A DNA stretch of 64,000 bases from Paenibacillus sp. PvR098. GTDB taxonomy: Bacteria; Bacillota; Bacilli; Paenibacillales; NBRC-103111. Below, piece after piece: positions 39,683-50,018 of the stretch (positions are counted from its first letter, which is position 1; each line of letters opens with the position of its first letter). Under the pieces are notes generated by a model. It worked only from the letters and a program-made list of their open reading frames with translations, searched no databases and was not told where the DNA came from. The stretch is from assembly GCF_017833255.1 (NCBI RefSeq), contig NZ_JAFIBU010000001.1, positions 1,302,001 to 1,366,000 on the forward strand, written 5' to 3'. The position numbers were made by a program, and so were the translations under genes.

Positions 39683-41569
39683 TTACGCCCGCTGTCTTTT
39701 GCGTGGAACGAGCGATTGAAGCTCGGTCACTAGCCGTTCGGCTGTTAATCCGACTTCCTGCCGCTGCTCTTTCACAGAACCATGCTCCACAAAATAATCA
39801 GGAACACCGATCAGCTTCACCCGCATGCCGTATACATTGTTAAGGGAATAAAATTCAAGCACGCCGCTTCCGAAACCACCCATTTGGGCACCTTCTTCAA
39901 GCGTAACGAGTGGAATATCTTCCTTCGCCAACTGCATCAGCATGGCTTCGTCCATCGGTTTGATGAACCGGGCGTTGACTACCCGAACCTGTATGCCTTC
40001 TTTGGCAAGCTGCTCCGCCGCTTCAAACGCAAGCGGAATCATAGGTCCGACAGCCAAGATCGCCGCGTCCTCTCCCTGCCGCAGAACCTCCCATGAACCG
40101 ATTGGAATGGTTCTTAAAGGCTCATCCATGGACACGCCCAAGCCATTCACCCGCGGGTAACGTACCGCAACCGGTCCGTCATTGAAGTCCACAGCTGTCT
40201 TCATCATATGCCTAAGTTCATTCTCGTCCTTCGGCATCATCAAAGTCATATTCGGAATGCTCCGCAGGTAGGCGATATCGTAAACGCCCTGATGCGTTTC
40301 CCCATCCGGACCGACAAAGCCAGCTCGGTCGATCGCAAAGATCACATTCAGGTTTGCCCGGCAAATGTCATGAACAACCTGATCATAGGCACGCTGAAGG
40401 AAGGTGGAATACACAGCAAATACCGGCTTCAAGCCAAGACTCGCCAGTCCTGCGGAGAAGGTGGCCGCATGCTGCTCTGCGATGCCGACATCGTACATCC
40501 GGTCCGGGTATGCCTTCGCAAAATTGAGCAGACCCGACCCCCCCGGCATAGCCGGGGTGATGGCTACGATCCGCTTATCTTCAACTGCAAGCTCGATTAG
40601 CGTGTTACCAAACACCTCTGTGTACATGGGAGGTCCGACCGGTTTCAGCACTTGACCGGATTCGATTTTGTACGGAGTAATCCCGTGCCACTTGTGCGAA
40701 TCCGCTTCAGCAGGAGAGTAACCTTTCCCCTTTAGCGTAATAACGTGCACCAGTACAGGTCCGTTCACTTTGTCCGCCTGCTTCATGGTTTCAAGGAGGA
40801 GCGGCAGATTATGACCGTCTACCGGTCCAAGATACGTAAACCCGAGCTCTTCAAACCATACCCCTGGAACGACCAAATATTTGAAGGAATCTTTTAAACG
40901 TTCCGCCGTTTTGGCTAACGTGCCGCCAATAGCCGGAATTTTTTTGATCAAATGCTCGAATTCTTCCTTAGCCTTCACATAATGCCGATCCGATCGGATG
41001 CGCCCCAAATAATTATGCAGCGCGCCGACATTCGGAGCGATGGACATTTCATTATCGTTCAATATAACCATCAAATTTCTTTTTTCGTGCCCAATATGGT
41101 TCAGCGCTTCTAACGCCATCCCACCGGTAAGCGCACCATCACCAATGACCGCAACGACGCGGTTGGATTCGCCTTTATGGTCTCGGGCAACCGCCATCCC
41201 CATCGCAGCAGACAAAGATGTACTGCTGTGTCCGGCTTCCCATACATCATGATCGCTCTCGGAGCGCTTCACAAAACCGCATAGGCCCTTATACTTACGA
41301 AGTGTATCAAACAGATCCTTGCGGCCAGTCAATATTTTGTGAACGTAGGATTGATGTCCCACATCGAATATAAATTTATCGTTTGGACTGTCAAACAAAT
41401 AGTGCAGAGCAATCGTTAACTCGACAACACCAAGGTTGGGCGCGAGGTGACCGCCGGTAGCCGAAAGCTTCTCGATAAGAAACTCTCTTGTCTCCGCGGC
41501 CACTTGCTCCAGTTGCTCCACTGTAAGACCTTTCAGGTCTTCAGGCTGATGAATTTGATTGAGCAGCAC
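39683..41569 (-). CDS. dxs: 1-deoxy-D-xylulose-5-phosphate synthase
   Basis: A 628-residue transketolase-family enzyme: [14 protein letters not shown], thiamine-binding [16 protein letters not shown] ... [13 protein letters not shown], and [16 protein letters not shown] and [18 protein letters not shown] in the second half. It condenses pyruvate and glyceraldehyde-3-phosphate at the start of the MEP isoprenoid pathway, matching the ispA neighbour. The GTG at 41569 follows AGCGGGGGAAC. Confidence 0.96.
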   Translation of the reverse strand: MLLNQIHQPEDLKGLTVEQLEQVAAETREFLIEKLSATGGHLAPNLGVVELTIALHYLFDSPNDKFIFDVGHQSYVHKILTGRKDLFDTLRKYKGLCGFVKRSESDHDVWEAGHSSTSLSAAMGMAVARDHKGESNRVVAVIGDGALTGGMALEALNHIGHEKRNLMVILNDNEMSIAPNVGALHNYLGRIRSDRHYVKAKEEFEHLIKKIPAIGGTLAKTAERLKDSFKYLVVPGVWFEELGFTYLGPVDGHNLPLLLETMKQADKVNGPVLVHVITLKGKGYSPAEADSHKWHGITPYKIESGQVLKPVGPPMYTEVFGNTLIELAVEDKRIVAITPAMPGGSGLLNFAKAYPDRMYDVGIAEQHAATFSAGLASLGLKPVFAVYSTFLQRAYDQVVHDICRANLNVIFAIDRAGFVGPDGETHQGVYDIAYLRSIPNMTLMMPKDENELRHMMKTAVDFNDGPVAVRYPRVNGLGVSMDEPLRTIPIGSWEVLRQGEDAAILAVGPMIPLAFEAAEQLAKEGIQVRVVNARFIKPMDEAMLMQLAKEDIPLVTLEEGAQMGGFGSGVLEFYSLNNVYGMRVKLIGVPDYFVEHGSVKEQRQEVGLTAERLVTELQSLVPRKRQRA

Positions 41570-41699
41570 GCTTGTTCCCCCGCTTTCCATGGTAAATTAA
41601 TGAATCTAATGCCGAGACGTTGCCTTGATATCATGAAGTATAGCACAGGAGAAGTCCGGTGCTCAAATCAAACATGAACTACAAGTTAATTAATTTCTA

Positions 41700-42608
41700 T
41701 TAGTGATCCCGCTTCATCAAGAAGTCGGCAAGCTGTAGAAGCCTCTCCGGATTCGGAAAGCCCGCGTTCAGGATCGACTGCTTCGCTTCCCGGGTCAGTT
41801 CCTTCACCTTGGCCTCGGAGGCTTCGATCCCAATGAAATAAGGATAAGTCACCTTTTGCTGCTTCACATCGCTCTGCACCGGTTTACCCAGCTTCTGCTC
41901 GTCCCCTGTCAAATCCAGAATGTCGTCTTGAATTTGAAAAGCGAGACCGATGCAAGTGCCGAAATATTCAAGTGCGGCAAGCTGTTTTTCGCTGGCTTCA
42001 GCGATTCGACCGCCTGCTTTCAAAGAAAACACAATCAGGTCGCTCGTTTTATGCAGATGGATGTATTCAAGCTCCTCCAGCTGAGTTACGCCTTGCTCTC
42101 CCAGCATGTCTGCAGCTTGACCTCCCACCATGCCCGGAGCACCGGACAAACGCGAAAGATCCTCCACGATATCCGCGATAATCTCTCCAGAAACCCCATG
42201 TGTTCTTGCCGATTGAACAATCGTATGAAAAGCATGGGTCAGCAGCGCATCCCCTGCCAGAATAGCCATAGCTTCGCCGTACACTTTGTGATTCGTCGGT
42301 TTGCCGCGGCGGAAATCATCATTGTCCATGGCAGGCAAATCATCGTGTATAAGCGAATACGTATGGATCATCTCAACAGCCAAAGCAGCAGGCATTGCTG
42401 CCATGCAATCGCCTTTAAGCGATTCTGCAGCCGTTAGCACAAGGATCGGACGGAGTCTTTTGCCGCCAGCCATCAAGGAGTACATCATCGCTTCGCGTAA
42501 AGGCTCTGGGATATTCCATTGTGAAGGTATCGATGTCTTCAGCTCCTGCTCGATCAGGAGTGCCTTTTCTTTAATATATGTGTCTACCCCGGTTAACGGT
42601 TCAATCAT
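41700..42608 (-). CDS. ispA: Farnesyl diphosphate synthase (polyprenyl synthetase family)
   Basis: A 302-residue prenyltransferase with both aspartate-rich motifs: HDDLPAMDNDDFRRG and FQIQDDILDLTGD. GGKRLRPIL binds diphosphate. It makes farnesyl diphosphate from IPP and DMAPP. Its ATG overlaps the xseB stop (ATGA). Confidence 0.95.
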   Translation of the reverse strand: MIEPLTGVDTYIKEKALLIEQELKTSIPSQWNIPEPLREAMMYSLMAGGKRLRPILVLTAAESLKGDCMAAMPAALAVEMIHTYSLIHDDLPAMDNDDFRRGKPTNHKVYGEAMAILAGDALLTHAFHTIVQSARTHGVSGEIIADIVEDLSRLSGAPGMVGGQAADMLGEQGVTQLEELEYIHLHKTSDLIVFSLKAGGRIAEASEKQLAALEYFGTCIGLAFQIQDDILDLTGDEQKLGKPVQSDVKQQKVTYPYFIGIEASEAKVKELTREAKQSILNAGFPNPERLLQLADFLMKRDH

Positions 42609-42862
42609 CGGGTGTCCCCTTTATCGCCTTCGTCTGCTTGAAACGGCTTTTTGACCATGCCGCCTTCCTGCTCAAGCAGTACTTCGATTTTTCTTTCCAC
42701 CTGCTCCAGCTTGCTGCTGCACAATTGCGACAGCTTCATCCCCTCCTGGAACAGCTCGATCGCTTGTTCGAGCGGAACGTCGCCGCTCTCTAGCTGAGCC
42801 ACAATACGCTCCAGCTGATCCATGGCTTGCTCAAAGCTAGGCATCGCTTCCTGATTTGTCAT
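42605..42862 (-). CDS. xseB: Exodeoxyribonuclease VII small subunit
   Basis: An 85-residue helical protein with FEQAMDQLERIVAQLESGDVPLEQAIELFQEGM, the family signature. It partners XseA. The ATG at 42862 follows GGAGGAGAAAG and lies inside the 3' end of xseA, so translation is probably coupled. Confidence 0.95.
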   Translation of the reverse strand: MTNQEAMPSFEQAMDQLERIVAQLESGDVPLEQAIELFQEGMKLSQLCSSKLEQVERKIEVLLEQEGGMVKKPFQADEGDKGDTR

Positions 42863-44213
42863 CGACTTTCTCCTCCATTGACCAAACATGACAATCGATA
42901 CGGCCATCCGTCAGCCTCAGCTTCAAAATATCCCCGATTTGAACTTGGTCGATCGATTTAATCAAATGCTTTTCCTTCTCGTCATATACTAAGCCGTAGC
43001 CGCGCTGCATGATTTTCAGAGGACTCAGGGCGTCGAGCTGCCGCATGCCCGCTATGAGCTCCTGTTGCTTCCCTTTCAGCACACCCTGCATCGATTGCCG
43101 CAGCTGCCGGGTAGAGGCGTCCAGCCGCTTTCGTGTATAAACAATTTGCTCCTTAGGGTTGAATGAGGCAAGCTTGCGTTCAGAACGCATCAGTCGCTCC
43201 CCCGACTTCGTCACCCGGCTCCGTATCTTGTAACCGAGCTGCTCCTGAATCCGGTCGAGCCTCTCGGCCGGCTGAAGCAGCAGCTGCCGTCTGGGGTTCG
43301 TCAAATAGGGCGAACGCTGCAGCCGTTTAAGCTTCTCTTTGCCGCGTTCGAGCTGTTTGGCCAGCCCCCCGTAAAGCTGCTGCTTGTAATAACCGATCTG
43401 CTGCATAAGCTCCAAATGATGCGGAACAGCAAGCTCAGCGGCGGCCGTAGGCGTAGCTGCCCGAAGGTCAGCTGCGAAATCAGCGATCGTGAAGTCCGTT
43501 TCGTGCCCTACGGCAGAGATGATCGGCAGCACCGAGTCAGAAATGGCCCGTGCTACGATTTCCTCATTAAACGCCCAGAGTTCCTCTAATGAACCCCCTC
43601 CGCGACCGACAATCAGTACGTCCACTTCGTTCATCGCATTCATTTCTCGGATTGCTTTCACGATGGAAGGAGCTGCCTGCTTCCCCTGTACCAACACAGG
43701 ATATAAGAGGATAGGCACTGTCGGGTGACGGCGCTGCACCGTGGTAATGATATCGCGCACCGCAGCCCCGGTCGGTGATGTGATCACGCCGATCGCTCGT
43801 GGAAACTTAGGGATTGGCTTCTTCCGGGCCGGAGCAAAGAGTCCTTCCATTTCGAGCTTCTTCTTTAGCTGCTCAAAAGCCAAAAATAAGCTCCCGATTC
43901 CGTCGGGCTGCATCTGCGTCACGTAGAATTGATACTGGCCGTCCCGTTCGTAAACCGAAATATTGCCGCATGCCAGCACTTTGGTGCCTTCCCTCGGTAT
44001 AAAAGCAAGCTTCTGATTGTAAGAAGCGAACATAATACTTTTTAACCGGCTATCCGCATCCTTTAACGTAAAATACATATGTCCGCTGGAATGATGCGTA
44101 AAGTTGGATATTTCGCCCTTCACCCATACATCCTGCAGGCGGTCATTGCCTTCCAGCAGCATTTTGACAAGTCGGTTCAAGTCTTTAATCGAATATACTT
44201 GTTTATCCTTCAT
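42837..44213 (-). CDS. xseA: Exodeoxyribonuclease VII large subunit
   Basis: A 458-residue nuclease subunit: N-terminal OB fold (VWVKGEISNFTHHSSGHMYFTLKD), central catalytic domain (GVITSPTGAAVRDI, VGRGGGSLEELWAFNEE, SAVGHETDFTIADFAADLRAATPTAAAE), C-terminal coiled coil. With XseB it digests single-stranded DNA. It starts 6 bases after folD with no obvious ribosome site. Confidence 0.96.
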   Translation of the reverse strand: MKDKQVYSIKDLNRLVKMLLEGNDRLQDVWVKGEISNFTHHSSGHMYFTLKDADSRLKSIMFASYNQKLAFIPREGTKVLACGNISVYERDGQYQFYVTQMQPDGIGSLFLAFEQLKKKLEMEGLFAPARKKPIPKFPRAIGVITSPTGAAVRDIITTVQRRHPTVPILLYPVLVQGKQAAPSIVKAIREMNAMNEVDVLIVGRGGGSLEELWAFNEEIVARAISDSVLPIISAVGHETDFTIADFAADLRAATPTAAAELAVPHHLELMQQIGYYKQQLYGGLAKQLERGKEKLKRLQRSPYLTNPRRQLLLQPAERLDRIQEQLGYKIRSRVTKSGERLMRSERKLASFNPKEQIVYTRKRLDASTRQLRQSMQGVLKGKQQELIAGMRQLDALSPLKIMQRGYGLVYDEKEKHLIKSIDQVQIGDILKLRLTDGRIDCHVWSMEEKVDDKSGSDA

Positions 44214-44219
44214 GGCGGA

Positions 44220-45086
44220 TCACAAAGCCATGTGCGCGCCTGCTGCCCGCTGTGCCGCTTCAAGCGTATTTCGAAGAAGCATGGTAATGGTCATGGGACC
44301 CACGCAGCCTGGAACCGGCGTCACGTAGCTTGCCGTATCCAGCACATCATCGAAATCAACGTCTCCCGCAAGCTTCCCGGTATCGAGACGGTTTATGCCC
44401 ACATCAATCACTACCGCACCCGGTTTGACGTGTTTGCGGTTGATCATTTTAGCTTTGCCAACTGCCGCAACGAGTATATCCGCTTGACGCGTAATCTCCT
44501 CCATGTTCTTCGTCCGCGAGTGACATACCGTGACCGTAGCGTTCTCTCGCAGAAATAGAATCGCCATCGGCTTGCCGACGATATTACTGCGGCCGACGAC
44601 GACGGCATGCTTGCCGGCGATGTCTACGCCGATTTTCTTCAAAATCTCGATGACGCCAGCGGGCGTACAAGGAGCCGGTCCTTCTTTGCCAATCATAAGA
44701 TTGCCAACATTGACCGGATGAAAGCAGTCGACGTCCTTCTCCACGGCGATTACTTCCACTACACGTTCTTCCGAAATGTGCTTCGGCAAAGGTGACTGTA
44801 CAAGAATACCGTGAATAGCGGAATCCTCGTTCAGTTTGGAAATCAAGCCAATCACTTCAGCCTCTGGCGTCTGTTCGGGGAGCGTGTACACCTCGGAGTG
44901 CATTCCCGCTTCTTCGCAGGCCTTTGCTTTATTACGAACATATACGTGAGAAGCAGGGTCGTCTCCAACGATGACCACGGCCAGCCCCGGACGAACGCCC
45001 TGCTGCGTAAGCTGTTCAACCTGCTCTTTGATTTGGGCGCGATAAGCGCTCACGATCTCTTTGCCATTTATCACTTGTGCGGACAT
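44220..45086 (-). CDS. folD: Bifunctional methylene-THF dehydrogenase/cyclohydrolase
   Basis: A 288-residue FolD: YVRNKAKACEEAGM (catalytic Lys), GILVQSPLPKHI, VVVGRSNIVGKP, and PVPGCVGPMTITMLLRNT at the C-terminus. It interconverts methylene- and formyl-tetrahydrofolate with NADP. Confidence 0.97.
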   Translation of the reverse strand: MSAQVINGKEIVSAYRAQIKEQVEQLTQQGVRPGLAVVIVGDDPASHVYVRNKAKACEEAGMHSEVYTLPEQTPEAEVIGLISKLNEDSAIHGILVQSPLPKHISEERVVEVIAVEKDVDCFHPVNVGNLMIGKEGPAPCTPAGVIEILKKIGVDIAGKHAVVVGRSNIVGKPMAILFLRENATVTVCHSRTKNMEEITRQADILVAAVGKAKMINRKHVKPGAVVIDVGINRLDTGKLAGDVDFDDVLDTASYVTPVPGCVGPMTITMLLRNTLEAAQRAAGAHMAL

Positions 45087-45110
45087 ACCATCCGTTCCCC
45101 TTTCCCTCGT

Positions 45111-45569
45111 TCAGACTTTCGGCGTCTTCTCTCTCAGCTTCTCCAAATCCTTGAACATCTTACCGAGCACACCGTTGACGAATTTCCCTGATTCCTCCGT
45201 CCCGAAATTCTTGGCCATCTCGATTGCCTCGTTCACGACCACCTTCGGCGGCACTCCCTCTTTGTATACCATCTCGTACGTGGCTAACCTCAATATTTCA
45301 CGGTCCACTTTCGACAGCCTGTCCATTTGCCAACCTTTTAAATAATCCTCCAGCAAGCTGTCGATTTGCTGCTTATTCTGCGTTGTGCCTTCCACAAGCT
45401 CCAGCACGTCCACAGGCGATATTTGATCGCGCTCCCGTGTCAGCTGCGCTTCATCGTCACCTCTTGCCTCTTCAACTACGTGAGCGATGGCGTCACCGGA
45501 TGTGACTTCGTTCATCGCAATTTGATACAGACTTTGCAGCGCAAGCTCCCTTGCCAATCTTCGTCTCAT
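45111..45569 (-). CDS. nusB: Transcription antitermination factor NusB
   Basis: A 152-residue NusB with the N-terminal RRRLARELALQSLYQIAMNE and the C-terminal DREILRLATYEMVYKEGVPPKVVVNEAIEMAKNFGTEESGKFVNGVLGK. It binds boxA with NusE during rRNA antitermination. Confidence 0.96.
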   Translation of the reverse strand: MRRRLARELALQSLYQIAMNEVTSGDAIAHVVEEARGDDEAQLTRERDQISPVDVLELVEGTTQNKQQIDSLLEDYLKGWQMDRLSKVDREILRLATYEMVYKEGVPPKVVVNEAIEMAKNFGTEESGKFVNGVLGKMFKDLEKLREKTPKV

Positions 45570-45608
45570 TAACCAATAAAACCTCCTGTTGGTTCACTTC
45601 AAGGCTCA

Positions 45609-45641
45609 TAAAAAAAATCCTCAGGCTATCCCAAGGATTTT
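45609..45641 (-). terminator. Terminator after the Asp23/AmaP/DUF2273 cluster
   Basis: AAAATCCT and AGGATTTT pair across an imperfect loop; a T-run (TTTTTTTT) follows on the minus strand. It begins at the stop codon of the DUF2273 gene. Confidence 0.75.
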
Positions 45642-45879
45642 AGCGGAACAATCTCCATTTGTCCATTAGCCAGCGCCAAGTGTTTTCTGCGGGAAACATC
45701 GGCTCGTTCCGGTCCAACTTTTTCCCTATATAATATCCAGTATATACGATCAGGACAAAGATTAACATACGCCACAAGCCAAAGAACAAATATATCAGCC
45801 CTACGACGCCGCCGGCAAGTACCCCGACGGTTTTGCCCCTGTGCCTTTCCCATAGTTGTTCCCAAATTTGCATCCACAT
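45640..45879 (-). CDS. DUF2273 family small membrane protein
   Basis: A 79-residue protein with membrane segments (VGVLAGGVVGLIYLFFGLWRMLIFVLIVYTGYYIG) and the family-typical KLDRN after the second helix. DUF2273 genes accompany asp23 and amaP, and the proteins are thought to form a membrane complex. AGAGGTGAGCC precedes the ATG. Confidence 0.85.
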   Translation of the reverse strand: MWMQIWEQLWERHRGKTVGVLAGGVVGLIYLFFGLWRMLIFVLIVYTGYYIGKKLDRNEPMFPAENTWRWLMDKWRLFR

Positions 45880-45894
45880 CCGGGAGGCTCACCT

Positions 45895-46455
45895 CTATTC
45901 CACTCGACTTTTGAAGGTGGGGGACGATTGCTGGATATTCGCTATAAATACGGTCACATGGGCGACCGGAATACCCGTAATGTCTTCAATATGATTCTTG
46001 ACATGGCCTTGAATTTCTTCTGTTAGCGCTGGAATCGAACTTTCGCCGTCAACGATGGCGCGGATCACGATCTCAAGCCCCGATTGATTCACTTTGACCC
46101 GGGAACGCAAATCCTTCACACCCCGGGTACGGCCTGCTGCTTTGAGCGACAGGTTCTCAACCGTGTCCAAGGATATACGAATATCACCAAATTCCGTGCG
46201 CTGATCAATCGAAGGCACATCCGACTTGCCCCTTCTTACAGCCAAATAGAGGAAACGGATACTAATGAGAGCAACCGCAAATGTAATCGAGATGAATATG
46301 ACCGCTGTGTCCAAATCATAATATACGTCATGGACAAAATTCTCTGCAGCATCTGTGGAAATGAGTCCGAATGCTGAGAACAAGAGGACAATGGATGCAA
46401 TCAGTATCGCGCAGCTAAAAAGCAGCAGCAGCAGTCTATCGAGTACTTTTACCAC
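45895..46455 (-). CDS. amaP: Alkaline shock response membrane anchor protein AmaP
   Basis: A 186-residue protein: two N-terminal membrane helices (LLLLLFSCAILIASIVLLFS and TAVIFISITFAVALISIRFLYLAV) followed by an Asp23-like domain (ISLDTVENLSLKAAGRTRGVKDLRSRVKV). In Staphylococcus AmaP tethers Asp23 to the membrane. It lies between the asp23 and DUF2273 genes. Confidence 0.9.
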   Translation of the reverse strand: MVKVLDRLLLLLFSCAILIASIVLLFSAFGLISTDAAENFVHDVYYDLDTAVIFISITFAVALISIRFLYLAVRRGKSDVPSIDQRTEFGDIRISLDTVENLSLKAAGRTRGVKDLRSRVKVNQSGLEIVIRAIVDGESSIPALTEEIQGHVKNHIEDITGIPVAHVTVFIANIQQSSPTFKSRVE

Positions 46456-46530
46456 GTGTTCCGACTCCTTCCGAAATATGGAGGAAACCCCCAGACGATA
46501 AGGTTTGGGGGTTCAACCGGGCTTTAATAA

Positions 46531-46941
46531 TTATTTCACGCGTTGCGGAGACGTCTCGACCTCTTCGACTTTGTCCGCGCCCTTGAAAATGACGTCATGA
46601 ATATGAACGTTGACCTGCACCACGCTAAGTCCTGTCATCGACTCAATCGCTTGCTTCACATTATTCTGAACTCCGCTTGCCACCTCGGGAATCTTCGTCC
46701 CGAATTCGATAACAATGGACACGTCGATGGCCGCTTCGCGCTGCCCCACTTCGACCTTTACGCCTTTGGATACGTTCTTCCGTCCGAGAAGCTCAGCGAT
46801 ACCGCCGGCTAATCCGCCGCTCATCCCGGCAACACCGGGAACTTCTACGGTAGCCATTCCGGCAATGATCTCAATCACCTCGGGGGCGATTTGAATCGTG
46901 CCCATCTCGGTCTTCTCATAATCCGCAGCCAGTGTACTCAT
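46531..46941 (-). CDS. Asp23/Gls24 family envelope stress response protein
   Basis: A 136-residue protein with GTIQIAPEVIEIIAGMATVEVPGVAGMSG and a central VKVEVGQREAAIDVSIVIEFG, diagnostic for Asp23/Gls24. These proteins coat the membrane via AmaP. The ATG at 46941 follows GGAGGAGG. A GC-rich stem (AACCCCCA with TGGGGGTT, 46481-46514) lies between it and amaP and may lower downstream expression. Confidence 0.93.
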   Translation of the reverse strand: MSTLAADYEKTEMGTIQIAPEVIEIIAGMATVEVPGVAGMSGGLAGGIAELLGRKNVSKGVKVEVGQREAAIDVSIVIEFGTKIPEVASGVQNNVKQAIESMTGLSVVQVNVHIHDVIFKGADKVEEVETSPQRVK

Positions 46942-47105
46942 GGATTGGTCCTCCTCCAAGTTTTTGCTTAGGCAAAAACGTCTTCAAAAAACATTCCTAA
47001 TTCAACCTATGATTCGGTAAAGCGACTATATCATGATAGCAGCCCAGACCTTGTCTTATTGTATACTATACCATCCCGGCAAAAATATGACAATGAAATG
47101 TAAAA

Positions 47106-48464
47106 TCAGGAATTCGGGTCGTTCACATCATGCTCTTCCAAAAATTTAATGTCAAAGTCACCGGCAAGGAACTTCTTATGCTCCAGCAGCTTCAAATGGA
47201 AAGGGATCGTCGAGTGAATTCCTTCGATGGTAAATTCCGACAACGCCCGTTTCATACGTTGTATTGCCTCATCACGATCCGTGCCCCATACGATTAACTT
47301 AGCGATCATAGAATCGTAATGTGGAGAGATCGTATACCCTGGATACGCGGCGCTGTCCACACGCACCCCAAAGCCGCCCGGCGGCAAGTAGAATTGAATT
47401 TGGCCTGCTGATGGCATGAAATTACGCTCAGGATCCTCCGCGTTAATCCGGCACTCGATCGCCCAGCCGTTGATCTTAACGTCTTCCTGGGAGAAGGACA
47501 GCGGTGCCCCCTCTGCTACACGAATCATCTCTTTAATGATATCGATTCCCGTTATAAGCTCCGTGACCGGATGTTCCACCTGAATCCGCGTGTTCATTTC
47601 CATAAAATAAAACTGTCCATCGGTACCGAGCAAAAATTCAAGCGTGCCTGCGCCCGAGTATGCCACTGCCTTAGCCGCGCGCACGGCCGCTTCTCCCATC
47701 CGTTCACGGATTTCCGGCGTAAGAATCGGGCATGGCGCTTCTTCGACCAGCTTCTGGCGGCGGCGCTGCACGGAGCAGTCACGCTCACCTAAATGCACAA
47801 CATTACCGTGCTTGTCAGCCAGAACCTGAATCTCAACGTGCTTCATTTCCGTTAGGTATTTCTCCAGATAGACCCCGGCGTTGCCGAATGCATTCTGAGC
47901 CTCCTGCTGAGCGGTGGTGATCTGTTGAATCAGCATTTCCTCGTTCTCAGCCAGACGAATTCCCTTACCTCCGCCTCCTGCCGTTGCTTTAATAATGACA
48001 GGATAGCCGATTTCCCGGGAGATCCGGATCGCCTCGTCCATATCTTCCACAAGCCCGTCCGAGCCCGGGATAACCGGTACGCCCGCGTCCCTCATCGTCT
48101 GCTTCGCTACAGACTTGTCGCCCATTCTGCTAATGGCATCGGGAGATGGTCCGATAAACGTGATGTTGCAGCTTTCGCAAATTTCCGCGAAATCCGCATT
48201 CTCCGCCAAGAAGCCGTAGCCCGGGTGAATGGCGTCCGTTTCCGTTAGCGTAGCCACGGTCATCAGATTCGTATAGTTCAGATAGCTGTCTTTGGAAGGC
48301 GTCGGTCCGATGCAATAAGCCTCGTCCGCTAAACGGACATGAAGCGACTCCCGATCGGCTTCCGAATATACCGCAACTGTAGAGATGCCCAACTCACGGC
48401 AAGCGCGAATAATCCGAACGGCGATCTCTCCACGGTTAGCAATCAAGATTTTATGAAACTTCAA
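47106..48464 (-). CDS. accC: Acetyl-CoA carboxylase, biotin carboxylase subunit
   Basis: A 452-residue ATP-grasp enzyme: [20 protein letters not shown], the glycine-rich loop [14 protein letters not shown], and active-site motif [14 protein letters not shown]. It carboxylates the biotin of AccB in fatty-acid synthesis. The start is a TTG at 48464 after GGAGGAGAACC. It is 17 bases after accB. Confidence 0.97.
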   Translation of the reverse strand: MKFHKILIANRGEIAVRIIRACRELGISTVAVYSEADRESLHVRLADEAYCIGPTPSKDSYLNYTNLMTVATLTETDAIHPGYGFLAENADFAEICESCNITFIGPSPDAISRMGDKSVAKQTMRDAGVPVIPGSDGLVEDMDEAIRISREIGYPVIIKATAGGGGKGIRLAENEEMLIQQITTAQQEAQNAFGNAGVYLEKYLTEMKHVEIQVLADKHGNVVHLGERDCSVQRRRQKLVEEAPCPILTPEIRERMGEAAVRAAKAVAYSGAGTLEFLLGTDGQFYFMEMNTRIQVEHPVTELITGIDIIKEMIRVAEGAPLSFSQEDVKINGWAIECRINAEDPERNFMPSAGQIQFYLPPGGFGVRVDSAAYPGYTISPHYDSMIAKLIVWGTDRDEAIQRMKRALSEFTIEGIHSTIPFHLKLLEHKKFLAGDFDIKFLEEHDVNDPNS

Positions 48465-48481
48465 TGGGGTTCTCCTCCTAC

Positions 48482-48973
48482 TTACTCCGGTTTCACCAAG
48501 AACAAAGGCTGACCGTATTCAACCAACTGGCCGTTCTCCACAAGCACTTCGACTATTTCACCTTTTACCTCGGCTTCAATCTCGTTCATCAGCTTCATCG
48601 CTTCGAGGATGCAGACGATGGTCTTCTCCTTCACTGCGCTTCCTTTTGAAACAAAAGGAGCCGCTTGTGGAGACGGCGATTCATAGAATGTGCCTACCAT
48701 TGGAGATACGATTGTATGTAAGCCGGAATCGGCAGCGGCAGGCTTCTCGGTTGCCGGTATGTTAGCGGCTGCAGCAGGCGCGGAAGGAGCCGGTTGGGGT
48801 ACGGCTGCTGGCGCATAAGCATGCGCAACAGGAGCGGCGGTGACGACGACCTGTTCGGTTTTATTCGGTTTCCGGATCAAAAGGCGGGAGCCTTCGTTTT
48901 CAATTTCCAGCTCTTGTAAAGAGGTTTGATCCACGAGCTTAATCAGTTCCTTGATTTCGCTTAACTTAAACAA
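48482..48973 (-). CDS. accB: Acetyl-CoA carboxylase, biotin carboxyl carrier protein
   Basis: A 163-residue BCCP: N-terminal domain, an Ala/Pro-rich linker, and a biotinyl domain with the biotinylated Lys in [12 protein letters not shown]. The start is a TTG at 48973 after AAAGGAG. It heads the accBC operon. Confidence 0.96.
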   Translation of the reverse strand: MFKLSEIKELIKLVDQTSLQELEIENEGSRLLIRKPNKTEQVVVTAAPVAHAYAPAAVPQPAPSAPAAAANIPATEKPAAADSGLHTIVSPMVGTFYESPSPQAAPFVSKGSAVKEKTIVCILEAMKLMNEIEAEVKGEIVEVLVENGQLVEYGQPLFLVKPE

Positions 48974-49168
48974 ATAGGTTCACTCCTTTGGCGTCTAGTT
49001 TCAACCCGCGCCGATATGCGGCAGCGGCGGTTGAAACGAAAGGTGAAACAAACGACGTTGTTATTATATCACAATCTTCAAGCAAGGAAAGAGTTTCTTA
49101 GGACTTGCTCTTGATGTAAGCAATAACGCCTGTTCATTCACTTATGACGCCTATTAAAAAAAATATGG

Positions 49169-49197
49169 AAAAAGAGTCCCGCAACGGGACTCTTTTT
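49169..49197. terminator. spoIIIA operon terminator
   Basis: A 12-bp perfect stem (AAAAAGAGTCCC with GGGACTCTTTTT) and a 5-base loop, 18 bases past spoIIIAH. It can work in both directions. Confidence 0.9.
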
Positions 49198-49215
49198 AAA
49201 GGAGCTGAATATAGC

Positions 49216-49968
49216 TTAAGGCTTATATTGCACCGCAATGTGGTCCGGAGTGATGCTGAGCTCTTTCATGACTTGATCTGCAATACTGACGGCTTGACTT
49301 CTTTCCAACTTGTTGGCCTGAACGGTTATTTTCCACTTCATCCCTTCTTGAGTAATGACCGCTTGAGGATATTCTTTCATCAGGCTCTCTTCCAAATAAG
49401 TGATCTTGGTTTCCATGTCCTGCAGCTTTTGAAGCTCTGTCTGCGCGTTCACTGCGGCCTCTTGCGTCTGCTTTGTGTCGGCCAGAATCGTCATTAGCGC
49501 TTCCACTTGTTTGGATATGCTTTCGTCACGCTTCATTTGCAGATTCACAAAATAATCGGAGCCGGAAGTCGCTTGGGCTTGGATTTGCTCCAATACCTTG
49601 GCGTCTTCTCCGCTTGCGTTCGCTTCATTCTTGGTGACGGGCTGCGCTGTCGTCGGGTCCGAACCGTCTTCCTGCTCCACTGCGGAAGGCGTATCCGTGT
49701 TCGTGCTGCTCGCTTTCGGATCGGACTTGGCGTCATCCTCGGCTGCAGGCTGCTGACTGCTACCCATCGGAGTCGCTTGAACATCGACCGTGCCCTGCGG
49801 CACACCATCCAATTGGCCTGCATTAATGATAATCTCTTTGGTTTGCGTACCGCTCGCCGTATTCAACTCCAGCTCATTAACGTCTTCCGTGAACAAATAA
49901 TAGGCAGAAAGCACCACCATCAAACTGAGCATGGATACGAGCCAAATCGTTTGTCTTTTCGAGTTCAT
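49216..49968 (-). CDS. spoIIIAH: Stage III sporulation protein AH
   Basis: A 250-residue protein: N-terminal membrane helix (TIWLVSMLSLMVVLSAYYLF), a long acidic linker (about 35-130), and a C-terminal domain of the EscJ/FliF ring-building type (MKWKITVQANKLERSQAVSIADQVMKEL). It sits in the mother-cell membrane and binds SpoIIQ across the septum, forming the feeding-tube channel. It is the last spoIIIA gene. Confidence 0.94.
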   Translation of the reverse strand: MNSKRQTIWLVSMLSLMVVLSAYYLFTEDVNELELNTASGTQTKEIIINAGQLDGVPQGTVDVQATPMGSSQQPAAEDDAKSDPKASSTNTDTPSAVEQEDGSDPTTAQPVTKNEANASGEDAKVLEQIQAQATSGSDYFVNLQMKRDESISKQVEALMTILADTKQTQEAAVNAQTELQKLQDMETKITYLEESLMKEYPQAVITQEGMKWKITVQANKLERSQAVSIADQVMKELSITPDHIAVQYKP

Positions 49969-50018
49969 CGCTATTCCTCCTTAGGTACGTTCATCGTTAT
50001 GTTTCCGCTGACAGGAAA